A stretch of DNA of 61,399 nucleotides from an uncultured Endozoicomonas sp. (GCF_947495845.1 NZ_CANMAO010000024.1:1-61399); one strand, 5' to 3'. Numbered from the stretch's first letter, positions 10,443-22,192 are shown. Program-made: numbers and translations. The notes: generated by a model not told the origin, from the letters alone.

Positions 10443-10634
10443 TTACGCTCCTGCCTTTTGGTTCAGGATGGTTTTCACGCGAGCGATGTCGCGCTTAACC
10501 TGCTTCAGCAGATGACTCTGTGCCATTTGGCCAGTAGCTTTCTGCATACGGAAATTAAACTGATCCCGCAGCAGAGAGAGAAGCTCAGTATTGAGCTCCT
10601 CTACAGACTTTTCACGCAGTTCAGCAGCATTCAT
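10443..10634 (-). CDS. rpmC: 50S ribosomal protein L29
   Basis: L29 is a small helical protein at the tunnel exit that helps dock SRP and trigger factor. I start it at the ATG at 10634, which overlaps the rplP stop as TGATG and gives 63 residues; a GTG one codon earlier is less likely. Landmarks are [20 protein letters not shown] and [20 protein letters not shown]. Overlap with rplP indicates translational coupling. Confidence 0.95.
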   Translation of the reverse strand: MNAAELREKSVEELNTELLSLLRDQFNFRMQKATGQMAQSHLLKQVKRDIARVKTILNQKAGA

Positions 10635-11047
10635 CACATTACGCTCCGCTTAACGAAGGTAGTTTCCAGTGGCAGCTTCGCAGCAGCCAGAGCAAAGGCT
10701 TCACGAGCCAGCTCTTCGGACACACCTTCCATCTCATAGAGAACGCGGCCTGGTTGAATCTGGCACACCCAGTATTCCACGTTACCCTTACCTTTACCCT
10801 GACGAACCTCAAGAGGCTTGCCGGTGATCGGCTTGTCTGGGAAGACGCGGATCCAGATTTTACCACCACGCTTAACGTGACGGGTCATGGCACGACGAGC
10901 CGCTTCAATCTGACGCGCAGTTATACGTCCACGACCAACAGCTTTCAATGCGTATTCGCCGAAGCTAACCTTGGAGCCGCGCAGAGCCAGACCGCGGTTG
11001 CGGCCTTTCATCTGCTTACGGAACTTAGTACGTTTAGGTTGTAACAT
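10634..11047 (-). CDS. rplP: 50S ribosomal protein L16
   Basis: L16 organises the A-site region of the large subunit. The 137-residue protein starts [20 protein letters not shown] and contains [20 protein letters not shown], both diagnostic. The arginine that YcfD/RoxA hydroxylates in E. coli (near residue 81) lies in a conserved stretch here as well ([20 protein letters not shown]). It is located between rpsC and rpmC. Confidence 0.97.
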   Translation of the reverse strand: MLQPKRTKFRKQMKGRNRGLALRGSKVSFGEYALKAVGRGRITARQIEAARRAMTRHVKRGGKIWIRVFPDKPITGKPLEVRQGKGKGNVEYWVCQIQPGRVLYEMEGVSEELAREAFALAAAKLPLETTFVKRSVM

Positions 11048-11058
11048 TTCCGCGCTCC

Positions 11059-11763
11059 TTAATTCTTAGCTTGACGCTTTTTATTAGGGCGACGTGGCTG
11101 CTGATCTTTTGGAGTTTCAATAACCGGTGGAACGCCACCAATTACTTCACCTTTAAAGATCCAGACCTTCACGCCCAGGATACCGTAAGTAGTCAGGGCT
11201 TCGTACTGCGCGTAATCAATGTCAGCACGCAGAGTGTGAAGCGGCACACGACCTTCGCGATACCATTCGGTACGTGCGATTTCAGCGCCACCCAGACGAC
11301 CACTCAACTGAATCTTGATACCCTTGGCACCCATGCGCATAGCATTTTGTACAGAGCGCTTCATGGCACGACGGAACATCACACGACGCTCCAGCTGACC
11401 AGCGATGCTCTGAGCTACCAGCATGGCATTCAGTTCAGGCTTACGAATTTCTTCAATGTTGATGTGTACAGGCACGCCCATCATTTTAGTAATGGCCTGA
11501 CGCAGCTTCTCAACGTCTTCGCCTTTCTTACCAATCACGATACCTGGACGGGCAGTGTGAATAGTAATACGAGCGCTTTGAGCTGGACGCTGGATATCAA
11601 CGTGACTGACAGAAGCATTTTTCAGCTTCTGCTCTATGAAACTACGCACTGCCAGATCGGCATTCAGCTTGTCAGCGTAATCGCTACCGTCTGCGAACCA
11701 GACTGAACGATGAGGCTTGACGATGCCAAGGCGAATTCCATTAGGATGTACTTTTTGACCCAT
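11059..11763 (-). CDS. rpsC: 30S ribosomal protein S3
   Basis: S3 lines the mRNA entry channel and has helicase function together with S4 and S5. The 234-residue protein starts [20 protein letters not shown] and has a KH domain around residues 40-110 with the GXXG loop in [20 protein letters not shown]. The C-terminal domain holds [20 protein letters not shown]. The basic tail ([12 protein letters not shown]) is normal. It lies between rplV and rplP. Confidence 0.97.
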   Translation of the reverse strand: MGQKVHPNGIRLGIVKPHRSVWFADGSDYADKLNADLAVRSFIEQKLKNASVSHVDIQRPAQSARITIHTARPGIVIGKKGEDVEKLRQAITKMMGVPVHINIEEIRKPELNAMLVAQSIAGQLERRVMFRRAMKRSVQNAMRMGAKGIKIQLSGRLGGAEIARTEWYREGRVPLHTLRADIDYAQYEALTTYGILGVKVWIFKGEVIGGVPPVIETPKDQQPRRPNKKRQAKN

Positions 11764-11774
11764 GTGACCGCTCC

Positions 11775-12110
11775 TTAGACCTCTGCAACCTTAACCGTAA
11801 TATGGCAAGACCGCTTCAGAATGCGATCAGCACGACCCTTGGCACGTGGACGAATACGCTTCATGGTCATTGCTTCATCAACGAAGCAAGTAGACACTTT
11901 CAGCTCATCAATATCCATGCCGTCATTGTGCTCAGCGTTTGCAATAGCAGACTCAAGCACTTTCTTAACCAGAACCGCAGCTTTCTTAGGGCTGTAGCTC
12001 AGCAGATTCAGGGCTTCGCCTACTGCCTTGCCGCGAATCTGGTCAGCGACCAGACGCGCTTTCTGGGCAGAAATGCGAGCGCCTTTATGCATAGCAGCAA
12101 CTTCTTTCAT
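11775..12110 (-). CDS. rplV: 50S ribosomal protein L22
   Basis: L22 reaches from the surface into the nascent-peptide tunnel. The 111-residue protein has [20 protein letters not shown] at the start and the tunnel beta-hairpin [20 protein letters not shown], where macrolide-resistance changes arise; no insertion or deletion is evident. It lies between rpsS and rpsC. Confidence 0.97.
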   Translation of the reverse strand: MKEVAAMHKGARISAQKARLVADQIRGKAVGEALNLLSYSPKKAAVLVKKVLESAIANAEHNDGMDIDELKVSTCFVDEAMTMKRIRPRAKGRADRILKRSCHITVKVAEV

Positions 12111-12122
12111 TTCATAACCCTC

Positions 12123-12401
12123 TTAGCGCTTCTTGGCCTTTTTGTCTGCTGCATGGCCGCGATATGTACGGGTAGCAGCAAACTCGCCCAGCTTATGACC
12201 GACCATGTCTTCACTGACGAAAACAGGTACGTGCTGACGACCGTTATGAACAGCCAGAGTCAGACCAACCATAGTTGGGATAATCATTGAGCGGCGTGAC
12301 CAGGTCTTGATCGGACGCTTGTTGCCGCTATCAGCCGCTTCTTCGACCTTCTTCAACAGGTGAAGGTCGATAAATGGGCCTTTTTTCAGTGAACGTGGCA
12401 C
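12123..12401 (-). CDS. rpsS: 30S ribosomal protein S19
   Basis: S19 is a head protein that works with S13. The 92-residue protein starts [20 protein letters not shown] and has [20 protein letters not shown] and [20 protein letters not shown], the S19 signature. It lies between rplB and rplV in the S10 operon. Confidence 0.97.
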   Translation of the reverse strand: MPRSLKKGPFIDLHLLKKVEEAADSGNKRPIKTWSRRSMIIPTMVGLTLAVHNGRQHVPVFVSEDMVGHKLGEFAATRTYRGHAADKKAKKR

Positions 12402-12422
12402 TATCGTATCCTCTCTCTGGGC

Positions 12423-13250
12423 TTACTTCGCGCTGCGACGACGTACGATCATTTTATCCGTACGCTTGTTGGAACGAGTCTTACGACCCTTAGTCGGAAC
12501 ACCCCATGGCGTCACAGGATGACGACCACCGGAAGTACGACCTTCACCACCACCATGTGGGTGATCAACCGGGTTCATGGCAACACCACGAACGGTTGGA
12601 CGCACACCACGCCAGCGCTTAGCACCCGCTTTACCCAGGGAGCGCAAACTGTGCTCACTGTTAGAGACTTCGCCCAGAGTGGCACGACAGTCAGCCAATA
12701 CTTTACGCATTTCACCGGAACGCAGACGCAGAGTAACGTAAGCACCGTCACGAGCGACCAGCTGGGCAGAAGCACCAGCACTGCGGATCATCTGAGCGCC
12801 TTTACCAGGCTTCATTTCTACACAGTGTACGATGGAACCCTGTGGGATATTGCGCAATGGCAATGTATTTCCCGCTTTGATCGGGGCATCAACACCGGAG
12901 AAAAGTTGATCACCGGCTTTCACACCTTTAGGTGCGATAATGTAACGACGCTCACCGTCAATGTATTTCAACAGAGCGATATGCGCGGTACGGTTTGGAT
13001 CGTACTCCAGACGCTCAACAACAGCTGGAATGCCATCCTTGTTGCGACGAAAATCTACGATACGATAGTGCTGCTTGTGACCACCACCACGATGACGGGT
13101 AGTGATACGGCCAGCATTGTTGCGACCACCAGTTTTAGACTTCTTTTCCAGCAGAGGCGCGTATGGACGGCCTTTGTGGAGGTCAGGGTTTACAACCTTG
13201 ACTACGAAGCGGCGACCTGGAGAAGTCGGCTTGCATTTGATAACTGCCAT
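12423..13250 (-). CDS. rplB: 50S ribosomal protein L2
   Basis: L2 is needed for subunit association and peptidyl-transferase integrity. The 275-residue protein has [20 protein letters not shown] at the start, [20 protein letters not shown], and the near-C-terminal signature [19 protein letters not shown] with the conserved histidine close to the catalytic centre. It lies between rplW and rpsS. Confidence 0.98.
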   Translation of the reverse strand: MAVIKCKPTSPGRRFVVKVVNPDLHKGRPYAPLLEKKSKTGGRNNAGRITTRHRGGGHKQHYRIVDFRRNKDGIPAVVERLEYDPNRTAHIALLKYIDGERRYIIAPKGVKAGDQLFSGVDAPIKAGNTLPLRNIPQGSIVHCVEMKPGKGAQMIRSAGASAQLVARDGAYVTLRLRSGEMRKVLADCRATLGEVSNSEHSLRSLGKAGAKRWRGVRPTVRGVAMNPVDHPHGGGEGRTSGGRHPVTPWGVPTKGRKTRSNKRTDKMIVRRRSAK

Positions 13251-13261
13251 TCTCTAGCTCC

Positions 13262-13558
13262 TTATTCCGCGTCCGCGAAGTCAATTTCCTGACCTTGCTC
13301 CAGGCTGACGTAAGCCTTTTTCCAGTCTGAGCGATGGCCCATACCGAAACGTGTACGCTTAGTCTTGCCCTTAACAACGACAGTCCTGACAGCTTTAACG
13401 CTGACTTCAAACAGCTGCTCAACAGCTTTTTTGATTTCGAGCTTGGTTGCGTCCTTAGCTACCTTAAAGACGTACTGGTTATGCTCTTCAGCAACAACAG
13501 TGGCCTTCTCGGAAATGTGAGGACCAAACAGTACTTTAAAAATACGTTCCTGGTTCAT
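13262..13558 (-). CDS. rplW: 50S ribosomal protein L23
   Basis: L23 is the docking site for trigger factor and SRP at the tunnel exit. The 98-residue protein starts [20 protein letters not shown] and has [20 protein letters not shown] and [19 protein letters not shown]. Its ATG overlaps the rplD stop by four bases (ATGA), which suggests translational coupling. Confidence 0.97.
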   Translation of the reverse strand: MNQERIFKVLFGPHISEKATVVAEEHNQYVFKVAKDATKLEIKKAVEQLFEVSVKAVRTVVVKGKTKRTRFGMGHRSDWKKAYVSLEQGQEIDFADAE

Positions 13559-14157
13559 CCCAGCATCTCCTCGAACTTCTTGATGGCAGCAACAGTCATC
13601 ACGACTTTGTCGTGAGCAACCAGACTAACCGGATCAATACCCTGTACGTCACGAACATCCACATAAGGAATGTTGCGAGCAGCCAGATAAATGTTCTGAT
13701 CCACTTCTTCGGACACGATCAACGCGCCGTTAGCGTTCAGCTCATTCAGCTTGGCAACAACCAGTTTTGTCTTAGGGGATTCAACAGCGAACTGCTCAAC
13801 CACCACCAGACGATCTTGACGAACCAGCTCAGACAAGATGGAGCGCAGTGCTGCGCGGTACATCTTTTTATTCAGCTTTTGAGTGTGATTCTGTGGTTTA
13901 GCAGCAAAAGTTCTGCCGCCCCCGCGCCACAATGGGCTACGGATGGTACCGGCGCGCGCACGACCGGAACCTTTTTGACGCCATGGCTTACGACCACCGC
14001 CGCTAACTTCGCTGCGTGTCTTTTGCGCCTTGGTACCTTGACGAGAACCCGCCATGAAAGCAACAACCGCCTGGTGAACCAGAGTTTCGTTGAATTCAGT
14101 GGCAAAAGTTACGTCTGAGACCTGAACGGCATCTGCACCGTTTACCTTCAGTTCCAT
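13555..14157 (-). CDS. rplD: 50S ribosomal protein L4
   Basis: L4 reaches into the peptide tunnel and in E. coli also represses the S10 operon by acting on its leader. The 200-residue protein has the tunnel loop [20 protein letters not shown] and [20 protein letters not shown], both conserved. It lies between rplC and rplW and overlaps rplW by four bases. The short S10 leader here (about 60 bases from the promoter I see) may not carry the L4-responsive structure. Confidence 0.97.
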   Translation of the reverse strand: MELKVNGADAVQVSDVTFATEFNETLVHQAVVAFMAGSRQGTKAQKTRSEVSGGGRKPWRQKGSGRARAGTIRSPLWRGGGRTFAAKPQNHTQKLNKKMYRAALRSILSELVRQDRLVVVEQFAVESPKTKLVVAKLNELNANGALIVSEEVDQNIYLAARNIPYVDVRDVQGIDPVSLVAHDKVVMTVAAIKKFEEMLG

Positions 14158-14169
14158 TATTTAATCCCC

Positions 14170-14814
14170 TCAGGCAGCAGCTGCAGCTTTAACCGCTGGC
14201 TTAACAACAACGTCAGCACCGGTAGCACCAGGTACTGCGCCTTTTACCAGCAGCAGGTTACGTTCGCTATCTACGCGGACGATTTCCAGGGACTGTACGG
14301 TTACTTTCTCAGCACCCATATGCCCAGCCATTTTCTTGCCTTTGAAGACCCGACCAGGAGTCTGACACTGGCCGATAGAACCAGGCGCACGGTGAGACAG
14401 TGAGTTACCGTGAGTCGCGTCCTGCATACGGAAGTTGTAGCGTTTAATAACGCCCTGAAACCCCTTACCCTTGGACTGACCGGTAACGTCTACCTTCTGA
14501 CCATCTGCAAACAGATCTACACCGATAACGTCGCCTACGCTATAAGAAGCGTCTTCGTCGATACGGAATTCCCAAAGCCCATCACCAGCTTCAACGCCTG
14601 CTTTGGCGAAGTGGCCAGCCTTTGGCTTGCTTAAACGGCTGCTTTTTTTGCTACCAGAAGTTACCTGAATCGCTGTGTATCCGTCGGTATCCAAGGTTTT
14701 AACCTGGGTAACACGGTTTGGATCAACTTCGATTACGGTTACTGGTATTGAAGCACCGTCTTCGGTGAAAACACGGGTCATACCGCGTTTCTTGCCGACT
14801 AATCCAATAGTCAT
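14170..14814 (-). CDS. rplC: 50S ribosomal protein L3
   Basis: L3 is an early assembly protein near the peptidyl-transferase centre. I start at the ATG at 14814 ([20 protein letters not shown]), which gives 214 residues; the frame stays open upstream but has no L3-like sequence. Landmarks are [20 protein letters not shown] and [20 protein letters not shown], containing the glutamine that PrmB methylates in E. coli. The tail is Ala-rich ([10 protein letters not shown]). It follows rpsJ. Confidence 0.97.
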   Translation of the reverse strand: MTIGLVGKKRGMTRVFTEDGASIPVTVIEVDPNRVTQVKTLDTDGYTAIQVTSGSKKSSRLSKPKAGHFAKAGVEAGDGLWEFRIDEDASYSVGDVIGVDLFADGQKVDVTGQSKGKGFQGVIKRYNFRMQDATHGNSLSHRAPGSIGQCQTPGRVFKGKKMAGHMGAEKVTVQSLEIVRVDSERNLLLVKGAVPGATGADVVVKPAVKAAAAA

Positions 14815-14916
14815 TTCAACCTCTCTCGTGTACGGGGCTAACACCCACTATGGCCGCTCACTTCAGAGCTGTTACACAAAAGTGTGCACACTTTGATGGA
14901 GAGCCCATTGGCCTTA

Positions 14917-15258
<342 letters not shown>

Positions 15259-15321
15259 CTAACCATGGTATATAAAGAACGAAGTCTGGTGATCAATGTC
15301 ACCAAGACAAAAGGACGCAAA

Positions 15322-15350
15322 ATCTTACTAATCACAAAAGCATCTGTCAA
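15322..15350 (-). promoter_or_regulatory. Sigma-70 promoter of the S10 operon
   Basis: On the minus strand a TTGACA -35 box (15345-15350) and TAAGAT -10 box (15322-15327) are 17 bases apart, directed to rpsJ. The predicted leader is only about 60 bases. Confidence 0.85.
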
Positions 15351-15785
15351 GACAAGTATTCAGACAAACTTTATCTCAAACAAGTGTTCAGCTAATTTGT
15401 GCTCTGTAAAACGGTCGAATCATCTGCCAAAAATCATACTCTTATCCAGCCATAGAATTGTATAAGGATTATCTGAAACCCTGAGAGGCGTCTGCTTATT
15501 TTTGATTATCCAGACCAACCTGTTAATTTATAAAGAACATCTACACGAACATGGCATAAGTAAAAATGGAGATCACTCCTTTGACGCAAACATCCACCCC
15601 GAGACAACCAAGGAAACAAAAAACACCACAAACATACCGAATTGAAATACGACGTGCTCCACTACCCAGAGATTCTGGGGCGCCTCTATCGACAACCCTC
15701 AAACATTACCCAGTAGCCTCACCCCCCCCTGAATACCACCAACCAACTTGCTATCAATGCAGAATCAAAATAAAGGCATAGAAAA
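15351..15785. other. Non-coding stretch between S10 promoter and methyltransferase gene
   Basis: About 430 bases, AT-rich on the left and C-rich on the right strand. A 71-codon plus-strand frame at 15566-15781 has proline/threonine-rich text and no Shine-Dalgarno, and I do not accept it as a gene. No repeat or RNA gene is seen. Confidence 0.4.
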
Positions 15786-16448
15786 ATGAGCACACAGACA
15801 CTTCAACTAACAGAACCCCTGATAGACTACCTGCACAAATTTGGCTTACGAGAACACCCAATACAGGCACAACTCAGAACACTCACCAGCAAACACCCCA
15901 GGAGCGTTATGCAAATTTCTCCCGAACAAGGGCAATTTATGGGCATGCTCGCCAAACTAATCAACGCTAAACAATGCATAGAGATCGGTACGTTTACCGG
16001 GTACAGCGCACTATCTGTCGCACTAAATCTCCCCAAGGATGGAACACTTATCGCCTGCGACATCAGCCCTGAATACACAGATCTTGCAAAACCCTACTGG
16101 AAACAAGCTGGCGTAGATCAAATCATCGATCTTAACATAGCCCCCGCATCTGACACCCTTTCACGACTCATTACCGAAGGGCGGGAAAACACGTTCGATA
16201 TGGCTTTTATTGATGCGGATAAAACCGGTTACGACACTTATTACGAGCAATGCTTAAAGCTGATTCGCCCCGGCGGACTCATCCTTATTGATAACGTACT
16301 TTGGAGCGGGCATGTTGCCGAAACAGCCGGAATTGACGAGGATACTACTGCGCTCAAAGTACTTAATATAAAGGTTCATCAAGACGACCGTGTCGACATG
16401 ATGATACTGCCCATTTCTGATGGATTATCGATCATCATTAAACGCTAA
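15786..16448 (+). CDS. SAM-dependent O-methyltransferase (CCoAOMT/COMT-like family)
   Basis: The 220-residue protein belongs to the class I methyltransferase family of plant caffeoyl-CoA and bacterial catechol-type O-methyltransferases (Methyltransf_3). Visible motifs are IEIGTFTGYSALSVALNLP (SAM-binding motif I, about residues 66-84), ACDISPEYTDLAKPYW (the acidic residue for the SAM ribose), AFIDADKTGYDTYYEQC (metal-binding Asp region) and LILIDNVLWSGHV (second metal ligand site). The small-molecule substrate cannot be inferred. It is the first gene of the island between tuf and rpsJ, and its last four bases overlap the convergent MEKHLA gene. Confidence 0.9.
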   Translation: MSTQTLQLTEPLIDYLHKFGLREHPIQAQLRTLTSKHPRSVMQISPEQGQFMGMLAKLINAKQCIEIGTFTGYSALSVALNLPKDGTLIACDISPEYTDLAKPYWKQAGVDQIIDLNIAPASDTLSRLITEGRENTFDMAFIDADKTGYDTYYEQCLKLIRPGGLILIDNVLWSGHVAETAGIDEDTTALKVLNIKVHQDDRVDMMILPISDGLSIIIKR

Positions 16449-16912
16449 CCCAAATATTTCCAAGACTTAAACATGGCAGCCTGACCATAATACTCTTGCG
16501 AGCCATCATATAGATTCCAGACTTTTGCATTTTCTATATAGAAGCGTCGTCCACTTGAGGAAATCCTTATGCCTGTGTAATCAGATATGCAACCTCGTGC
16601 GGCAACCTCATCCAACAAGCGCTGCCGCTCTTCTCTAGAAATCATCTCAGCGGACTTTCTTGAAGGTAACCGAGTAAAAGCATCAAAATCCAGTTCGAAA
16701 AGCCTTAACGCCATCTCATTACCAAAATTAAACACTGGATCCGATTCGACACCATGTGAAACAAGTACGAACTCAGCCTTCCATATAGCCTCAACCATCT
16801 CTACTGGAGATAACCCTGAACCAATTAACCGCTTATTAAAACAAGACTCAAAACTGTCAAGCACAACAACCAAGTGATTCTGAATCGCTTTTGACTGTAA
16901 ACGCTCAAGCAT
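16445..16912 (-). CDS. MEKHLA-domain (PAS-related) protein
   Basis: The roughly 155-residue product matches the MEKHLA family, PAS-related domains also seen at the end of plant HD-ZIP III proteins. Recognisable stretches are VLVSHGVESDPVFNFGNEMA, LFELDFDAFTRLPSRKSAE, REERQRLLDEVAARG and RFYIENAKVWNLYDG. I start at the ATG at 16912 because GGGAGGG lies at a good distance; a GTG one codon upstream would be too close. It has no effector domain and no signal peptide. A decayed copy of the same gene lies just upstream at about 17000-17076. Function is unknown. Confidence 0.85.
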   Translation of the reverse strand: MLERLQSKAIQNHLVVVLDSFESCFNKRLIGSGLSPVEMVEAIWKAEFVLVSHGVESDPVFNFGNEMALRLFELDFDAFTRLPSRKSAEMISREERQRLLDEVAARGCISDYTGIRISSSGRRFYIENAKVWNLYDGSQEYYGQAAMFKSWKYLG

Positions 16913-16999
16913 CACACCCTCCCATCACCACCATAATTATATCTACGAGCGCCCGGCCTTTAGATTTTAGCAATAACAATCCGCAAGTGATTGTAGACC

Positions 17000-17076
17000 G
17001 ATGACAAACCAGCAAATGCATCAAAATCTAATCCGAAGAACTTTAAAGCCACCTTGCTGTTACCAAAATTTTATAC
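17000..17076 (-). pseudogene. Remnant of a second MEKHLA gene
   Basis: The minus-strand translation of this stretch contains NFGNSKVALKFFGLDFDAFA, which lines up with FNFGNEMALRLFELDFDAFT of the neighbouring MEKHLA protein. The nucleotide sequence also aligns well (GCATCAAAATCTAATCCGAA against GCATCAAAATCCAGTTCGAA at 16680). The frame is closed by a stop just before this segment, and no flanking homology of comparable length is left. It looks like a tandem duplicate that has decayed. Confidence 0.75.
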
Positions 17077-17184
17077 GCAACCCCTGAACTATTTACTGAT
17101 CGTACTGTCAAATATTCGATTTCATAGGATCACTTACTTGACCCACATTTGATTTTAATATTTTCCTATCAAAGGAACAGAACC

Positions 17185-18120
17185 ATGGTGAATCCACAAC
17201 CACCCTCACCTCCCTCTTCATCTGACATTAATGCAGCAGACACCTCCCCCCTTCATCAAACTGAACCCAGAGAAACCACTTGGTATCGCTCTGTTTTCTC
17301 ACTACAGAATGCCAGCAAGATCATTCAATATGTTGGAGTAGTCGCTGGAGCACTCGCTACCGGAGTGGCACTTGGCTATTTAATGCAGGGATCCCCCTCA
17401 GACACAAGGATCAGTGACAGATCAGCCTCTCAACCACCAGCAGGGGACATCAAGAATTATTCTCTAGAGACTTTTAAAAAACAGGTAACCAGCTCGCAGG
17501 ACAGGATTACTGAAAGAGTAGCTTTTATCGAGGACGCAATACAAAACCATTCCGAAAAGATGGCAGCTCTTGAAAAAAAGATATTTACACAAGCACCCAC
17601 CGTTACATACGCTTCTTATTTTGAAGAAACACATGATATTGATAAATCCGATGATAATGAGCCTGCACCCTTAGACACGACTAAACCACCGCTATCTGAC
17701 CCCCTGCAGGCCACCAAAACAATTGCCGCCGTATCGATAGATCTAGATATTTTAAACTTTAAAAAAATCGAAATCGATAGATTTTTTGACTCAACAACCA
17801 AAGTCATGTGCTTTATTGGTAGAATTACAGACAACTTCCCTTTATCACCTTCAACTCCTTCAAACAATGACATTAGCTGTGTACAAGCCTACCCGATCAC
17901 ACCAGAAGCTCTCGAAGCGCTAAAATACACTCCCGATACCGAAGTGTATAAACACTCCCTAAGTATTGGAGATAAAGCACTCTGTGTTATGCGGACATAC
18001 GACCCCGATAGCAAGATCGCCTTGTATATCGCATATTCAAAACAGTGGTTCAATTTTGGTGGCACCGGCAGCTTTAAGCATTCAATTTCCTCAGTTGAAC
18101 TGAAGACCAAACAACCTTAG
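17185..18120 (+). CDS. Single-pass membrane protein of unknown function
   Basis: I do not recognise the family. From the ATG at 17185, with AAAGGAAC upstream, the product is 311 residues; an upstream in-frame start at 17149 lacks a ribosome site. The N-terminal 45 residues are Pro/Ser-rich. A membrane helix follows at about 46-67 (IIQYVGVVAGALATGVALGY), then a probable coiled coil near residues 95-135 (KKQVTSSQDRITERVAFIED), an acidic linker and a globular C-terminal half with several cysteines (VMCFIGRITDNF, ALCVMRTYDPDS). The topology suggests an inner-membrane anchor with a long soluble C-terminal region. Third gene of the tuf-rpsJ island. Confidence 0.75.
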   Translation: MVNPQPPSPPSSSDINAADTSPLHQTEPRETTWYRSVFSLQNASKIIQYVGVVAGALATGVALGYLMQGSPSDTRISDRSASQPPAGDIKNYSLETFKKQVTSSQDRITERVAFIEDAIQNHSEKMAALEKKIFTQAPTVTYASYFEETHDIDKSDDNEPAPLDTTKPPLSDPLQATKTIAAVSIDLDILNFKKIEIDRFFDSTTKVMCFIGRITDNFPLSPSTPSNNDISCVQAYPITPEALEALKYTPDTEVYKHSLSIGDKALCVMRTYDPDSKIALYIAYSKQWFNFGGTGSFKHSISSVELKTKQP

Positions 18121-18135
18121 CTCTTTTCTATAGAC

Positions 18136-18164
18136 AAAAAAAACCCAGCTAAAGCCGGGTTTTT
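18136..18164. terminator. Bidirectional terminator between the membrane-protein gene and tuf
   Basis: AAAAACCC and GGGTTTTT flank a short imperfect inner stem (GC/GC), with A and T runs on both sides. It can stop transcription from both convergent genes. Confidence 0.75.
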
Positions 18165-18196
18165 GGAGGTAACTTTACATCTTTTAAAATCGTCGA

Positions 18197-19390
18197 TTAT
18201 TCGAAGATTTTAGCAACAACACCAGCACCAACTGTACGGCCGCCTTCACGAATCGCGAAACGCAGACCTTCTTCCATAGCTACCGGGTTGATCAGAGTAG
18301 CTACAAAGTTGATGTTATCACCAGGCATTACCATTTCAACGCCTTCGTTCAGCTCAACAGCACCAGTCACGTCAGTAGTACGGAAGTAGAACTGTGGACG
18401 GTAGCCCTTGAAGAATGGAGTGTGACGACCGCCTTCTTCTTTGGACAGGATGTACACTTCAGCTTCGAACTTGGTGTGCGGAGTAACGGTACCTGGCTTA
18501 ACCAGACACTGACCACGCTCAACGTCTTCACGCTTAGTACCACGCAGCAGAGCACCGATGTTCTCGCCTGCACGACCTTCGTCAAGCAGCTTACGGAACA
18601 TTTCAACACCAGTAACAGTAGTCTTGGTAGTGTCTTTGATACCAATGATTTCTACTTCGTTACCAACGTTAACGATACCACGCTCAACACGACCAGTTAC
18701 AACAGTACCACGGCCAGCGATGGAGAATACGTCTTCGATAGGCATCAGGAACGGCTGATCAATAGCACGCTCTGGCTCTGGGATGTAAGAATCCAGAGTT
18801 TCTACCAGCTTCTTAACAGCGGTAGTACCCATTTCGTTAGCGTCTTCACCGTTCAGAGCCATCAGGGCAGAACCGATGATGATTGGAGTGTCGTCGCCTG
18901 GGAAGTCGTACATGTCCAGAAGTTCGCGAACTTCCATCTCTACCAGTTCCAGCAGCTCTTCGTCGTCTACCATGTCAGCTTTGTTCAGGAATACCACGAT
19001 GTATGGTACACCTACCTGACGAGACAGCAGGATATGCTCACGAGTCTGTGGCATGGGGCCATCAGCAGCGGAACATACCAGGATAGCGCCGTCCATCTGA
19101 GCAGCACCAGTGATCATGTTTTTAACATAGTCAGCGTGGCCTGGGCAGTCTACGTGTGCGTAGTGACGAGCTGGGGAATCATACTCTACGTGTGCAGTAG
19201 AGATGGTGATACCACGCTCACGCTCTTCAGGAGCGTTATCGATCTGGTCGAATGCACGCATGGTGCCGCCCCAGATTTCTGCACATACGCGAGTCAGCGC
19301 AGCAGTCAGAGTGGTTTTACCGTGGTCAACGTGACCGATGGTGCCGACGTTTACGTGCGGCTTATTACGTTCAAATTTTTCCTTAGCCAT
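18197..19390 (-). CDS. tuf: Elongation factor Tu
   Basis: EF-Tu brings aminoacyl-tRNA to the ribosome as a GTP complex. The 397-residue protein has the G1 loop [10 protein letters not shown], switch 2 motif [19 protein letters not shown] as G4 and GSALMAL as G5. Domains 2 and 3 follow with [13 protein letters not shown] and [20 protein letters not shown]. It ends the str operon, 168 bases after fusA. The usual second copy, tufB between tRNA-Thr and tRNA-Trp, is missing from that locus in this window. Confidence 0.98.
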   Translation of the reverse strand: MAKEKFERNKPHVNVGTIGHVDHGKTTLTAALTRVCAEIWGGTMRAFDQIDNAPEERERGITISTAHVEYDSPARHYAHVDCPGHADYVKNMITGAAQMDGAILVCSAADGPMPQTREHILLSRQVGVPYIVVFLNKADMVDDEELLELVEMEVRELLDMYDFPGDDTPIIIGSALMALNGEDANEMGTTAVKKLVETLDSYIPEPERAIDQPFLMPIEDVFSIAGRGTVVTGRVERGIVNVGNEVEIIGIKDTTKTTVTGVEMFRKLLDEGRAGENIGALLRGTKREDVERGQCLVKPGTVTPHTKFEAEVYILSKEEGGRHTPFFKGYRPQFYFRTTDVTGAVELNEGVEMVMPGDNINFVATLINPVAMEEGLRFAIREGGRTVGAGVVAKIFE

Positions 19391-19472
19391 TTCTCTTAAC
19401 CTTAAGCTATAGATAAGTTTGATATCAGGTATGATTTCAGGCCGGCATTCTAACAGCGATTGCTTATGGAAA

Positions 19473-19506
19473 GGAATTTCTCAGTGCAAAAAAACTGAGA
19501 AATTCC
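19473..19506 (-). terminator. Hairpin between fusA and tuf
   Basis: A perfect 12-base stem, GGAATTTCTCAG / CTGAGAAATTCC, encloses a ten-base A-rich loop in the fusA-tuf gap. On the minus strand only a short, mixed T run follows, so partial termination or mRNA processing is more likely than full termination. Confidence 0.55.
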
Positions 19507-19558
19507 ATTGCTTTCGTAAAAGCATCCACAGACTACGCAATCAGACTACCAAATCCAA

Positions 19559-21661
19559 TCAACCCTGGTTCTTGATAACCGCATCAGCAATGCTGGCGGG
19601 CGCTTCGGCATACTCATGGAATTCCATGGTGTATGTAGCACGCCCCTGGGTTGCTGAACGCAGGTCAGTAGCGTAGCCGAACATTTCACCCAGTGGCACC
19701 TGAGCGTTAATCACTTTACCGGAAGAACGGTCTTCCATGCCCTGAACAATACCGCGACGACGGTTCAAGTCACCCATAACGTCACCCATGTAGTCTTCAG
19801 GTGTTACCACCTCAACCTTCATCATAGGTTCCATCAGGACTGGCTGAGCCTGAGGCGCATACTTCTTCAGTGCCTGCGAAGCAGCGATTTTAAACGCCAT
19901 TTCGTTGGAGTCAACATCGTGGAAAGATCCATCGTACAGACGAGCGCGCAGACCCAGCAATGGGTAGCCGGCGATAACGCCGTTCTTCATCTGCTCTTCG
20001 ATACCTTTCTGGATCGCCGGGATGTACTCCTTAGGAATCGCACCACCTACGATTTCGTTGATGAATTCCAGACCCTCTTCGCCAGCGGCGGCAGGAGAGA
20101 ATTCAACAACAACGTGACCATACTGACCACGACCACCAGACTGCTTGGCAAACTTGTGGTTAGCGTCAACGGAAGCTTTGATCTTCTCGCGGTACGCAAC
20201 CTGAGGCTTACCAATGTTCGCTTCTACCTTGAACTCACGACGCATACGGTCAACGAGGATATCCAGGTGAAGCTCACCCATGCCGGAGATAATGGTCTGG
20301 CCACTTTCTTCGTCAGTGTGAACGCGGAAAGATGGATCTTCCTGAGCCAGTTTGCCCAGTGCGATACCCATTTTTTCCTGGTCAGCTTTTGTCTTTGGCT
20401 CAACAGCAACAGAGATTACTGGCTCTGGGAATTCCATGCGTTCCAGAGTAATAATGCTGTCCATTGAACACAGAGTGTCACCAGTGGTTACATCTTTCAT
20501 GCCGATCAGGGCAACGATGTCACCAGCCACACACTCTTTAAGCTCTTCACGGTTGTTCGCGTGCATTTGCACCATTCGACCAACACGTTCTTTCTTATGC
20601 TTAACCGGGTTGTAAACTGTATCACCGGAATTCAGAACGCCGGAGTAGTTACGAACGAAGGTCAGCGTACCCACGAATGGGTCGGTAGCAATTTTGAACG
20701 CCAGAGCAGAGAAAGGCGCATTGTCGTCCGCTTCACGAACAGCAACAGTACCGTCTTTGTCGTCCAGGATACCTTCGATCGCTTTAACTTCTTTTGGAGA
20801 AGGCATCAGCTCGATTACAGCATCCAGAACCGCCTGCACACCTTTGTTCTTGAAGGCAGAACCACCGAAGACAGGAATGATCTCGTTCGCCAGAGTACGG
20901 GCACGGATACCGGCCTTGATCTCTTCTTCGGACAGATCACCTTCTTCAAGGTACTTTTCCATCATTTCATCAGTGGCTTCGGCAGCGGCTTCAACCATGT
21001 ATTCGCGCATTTCTGCACACAGGTCAGCCATATCTGCAGGAATATCTTCGTAAGTGAAGGTCATTCCCTGGTCTTCTTCGTTCCAGATGATGGATTTCAT
21101 CTTAACGAGGTCAACCACGCCTTTGAATTCATCTTCAGCGCCGATGGTCATTTGCATAGGAACAGCTACAGCGTTCAAACGCTCACGCAGCTGACTGACT
21201 ACCATTTCGAAGTCAGCACCGGTGCGGTCCATCTTGTTCACGAAGACCATACGTGGTACTTCGTACTTATCAGCCTGACGCCATACGGTTTCAGTCTGAG
21301 GCTGAACACCGGAGGAGCCACACAGCACAACAACTGCGCCGTCAAGTACACGCAGGGAACGCTCTACTTCGATAGTGAAGTCAACGTGTCCTGGAGTATC
21401 GATGATGTTAACGCGGTGCTCATCAAACTGAGCGTCCATTCCGCGCCAGAAACAGGTAGTCGCAGCGGACGTGATAGTAATACCACGCTCCTGCTCCTGC
21501 TCCATCCAGTCCATGGTGGCTGCACCATCATGAACTTCACCGATTTTATGGCTCAGGCCGGTGTAAAACAGTACACGTTCTGTAGTCGTTGTCTTACCCG
21601 CGTCAACATGGGCACAAATACCGATGTTGCGATAGCGGTTGATCGGGGTTTTACGGGCCAC
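19559..21661 (-). CDS. fusA: Elongation factor G
   Basis: EF-G is the GTPase that drives translocation. The 700-residue protein starts with GTG, behind an AGAGGA Shine-Dalgarno, and runs [20 protein letters not shown]. Visible GTPase motifs are [12 protein letters not shown] (G1), [15 protein letters not shown] (G3) and [10 protein letters not shown] (G4). Domain IV is marked by [14 protein letters not shown]. It sits between rpsG and tuf in the str operon. Sequence and length are those of canonical FusA rather than the FusB-type paralogue. Confidence 0.98.
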   Translation of the reverse strand: MARKTPINRYRNIGICAHVDAGKTTTTERVLFYTGLSHKIGEVHDGAATMDWMEQEQERGITITSAATTCFWRGMDAQFDEHRVNIIDTPGHVDFTIEVERSLRVLDGAVVVLCGSSGVQPQTETVWRQADKYEVPRMVFVNKMDRTGADFEMVVSQLRERLNAVAVPMQMTIGAEDEFKGVVDLVKMKSIIWNEEDQGMTFTYEDIPADMADLCAEMREYMVEAAAEATDEMMEKYLEEGDLSEEEIKAGIRARTLANEIIPVFGGSAFKNKGVQAVLDAVIELMPSPKEVKAIEGILDDKDGTVAVREADDNAPFSALAFKIATDPFVGTLTFVRNYSGVLNSGDTVYNPVKHKKERVGRMVQMHANNREELKECVAGDIVALIGMKDVTTGDTLCSMDSIITLERMEFPEPVISVAVEPKTKADQEKMGIALGKLAQEDPSFRVHTDEESGQTIISGMGELHLDILVDRMRREFKVEANIGKPQVAYREKIKASVDANHKFAKQSGGRGQYGHVVVEFSPAAAGEEGLEFINEIVGGAIPKEYIPAIQKGIEEQMKNGVIAGYPLLGLRARLYDGSFHDVDSNEMAFKIAASQALKKYAPQAQPVLMEPMMKVEVVTPEDYMGDVMGDLNRRRGIVQGMEDRSSGKVINAQVPLGEMFGYATDLRSATQGRATYTMEFHEYAEAPASIADAVIKNQG

Positions 21662-21679
21662 GATACAATCCTCTGATAC

Positions 21680-22192
<513 letters not shown>

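Noticed and set aside
15566..15781. 71-codon plus-strand frame upstream of the methyltransferase
   Set aside because: Pro/Thr-rich translation, no Shine-Dalgarno, no family. It most likely reflects C-rich non-coding sequence.
20561..21676. 371-codon plus-strand frame opposite fusA
   Set aside because: Shadow of the fusA coding strand; no independent signals.
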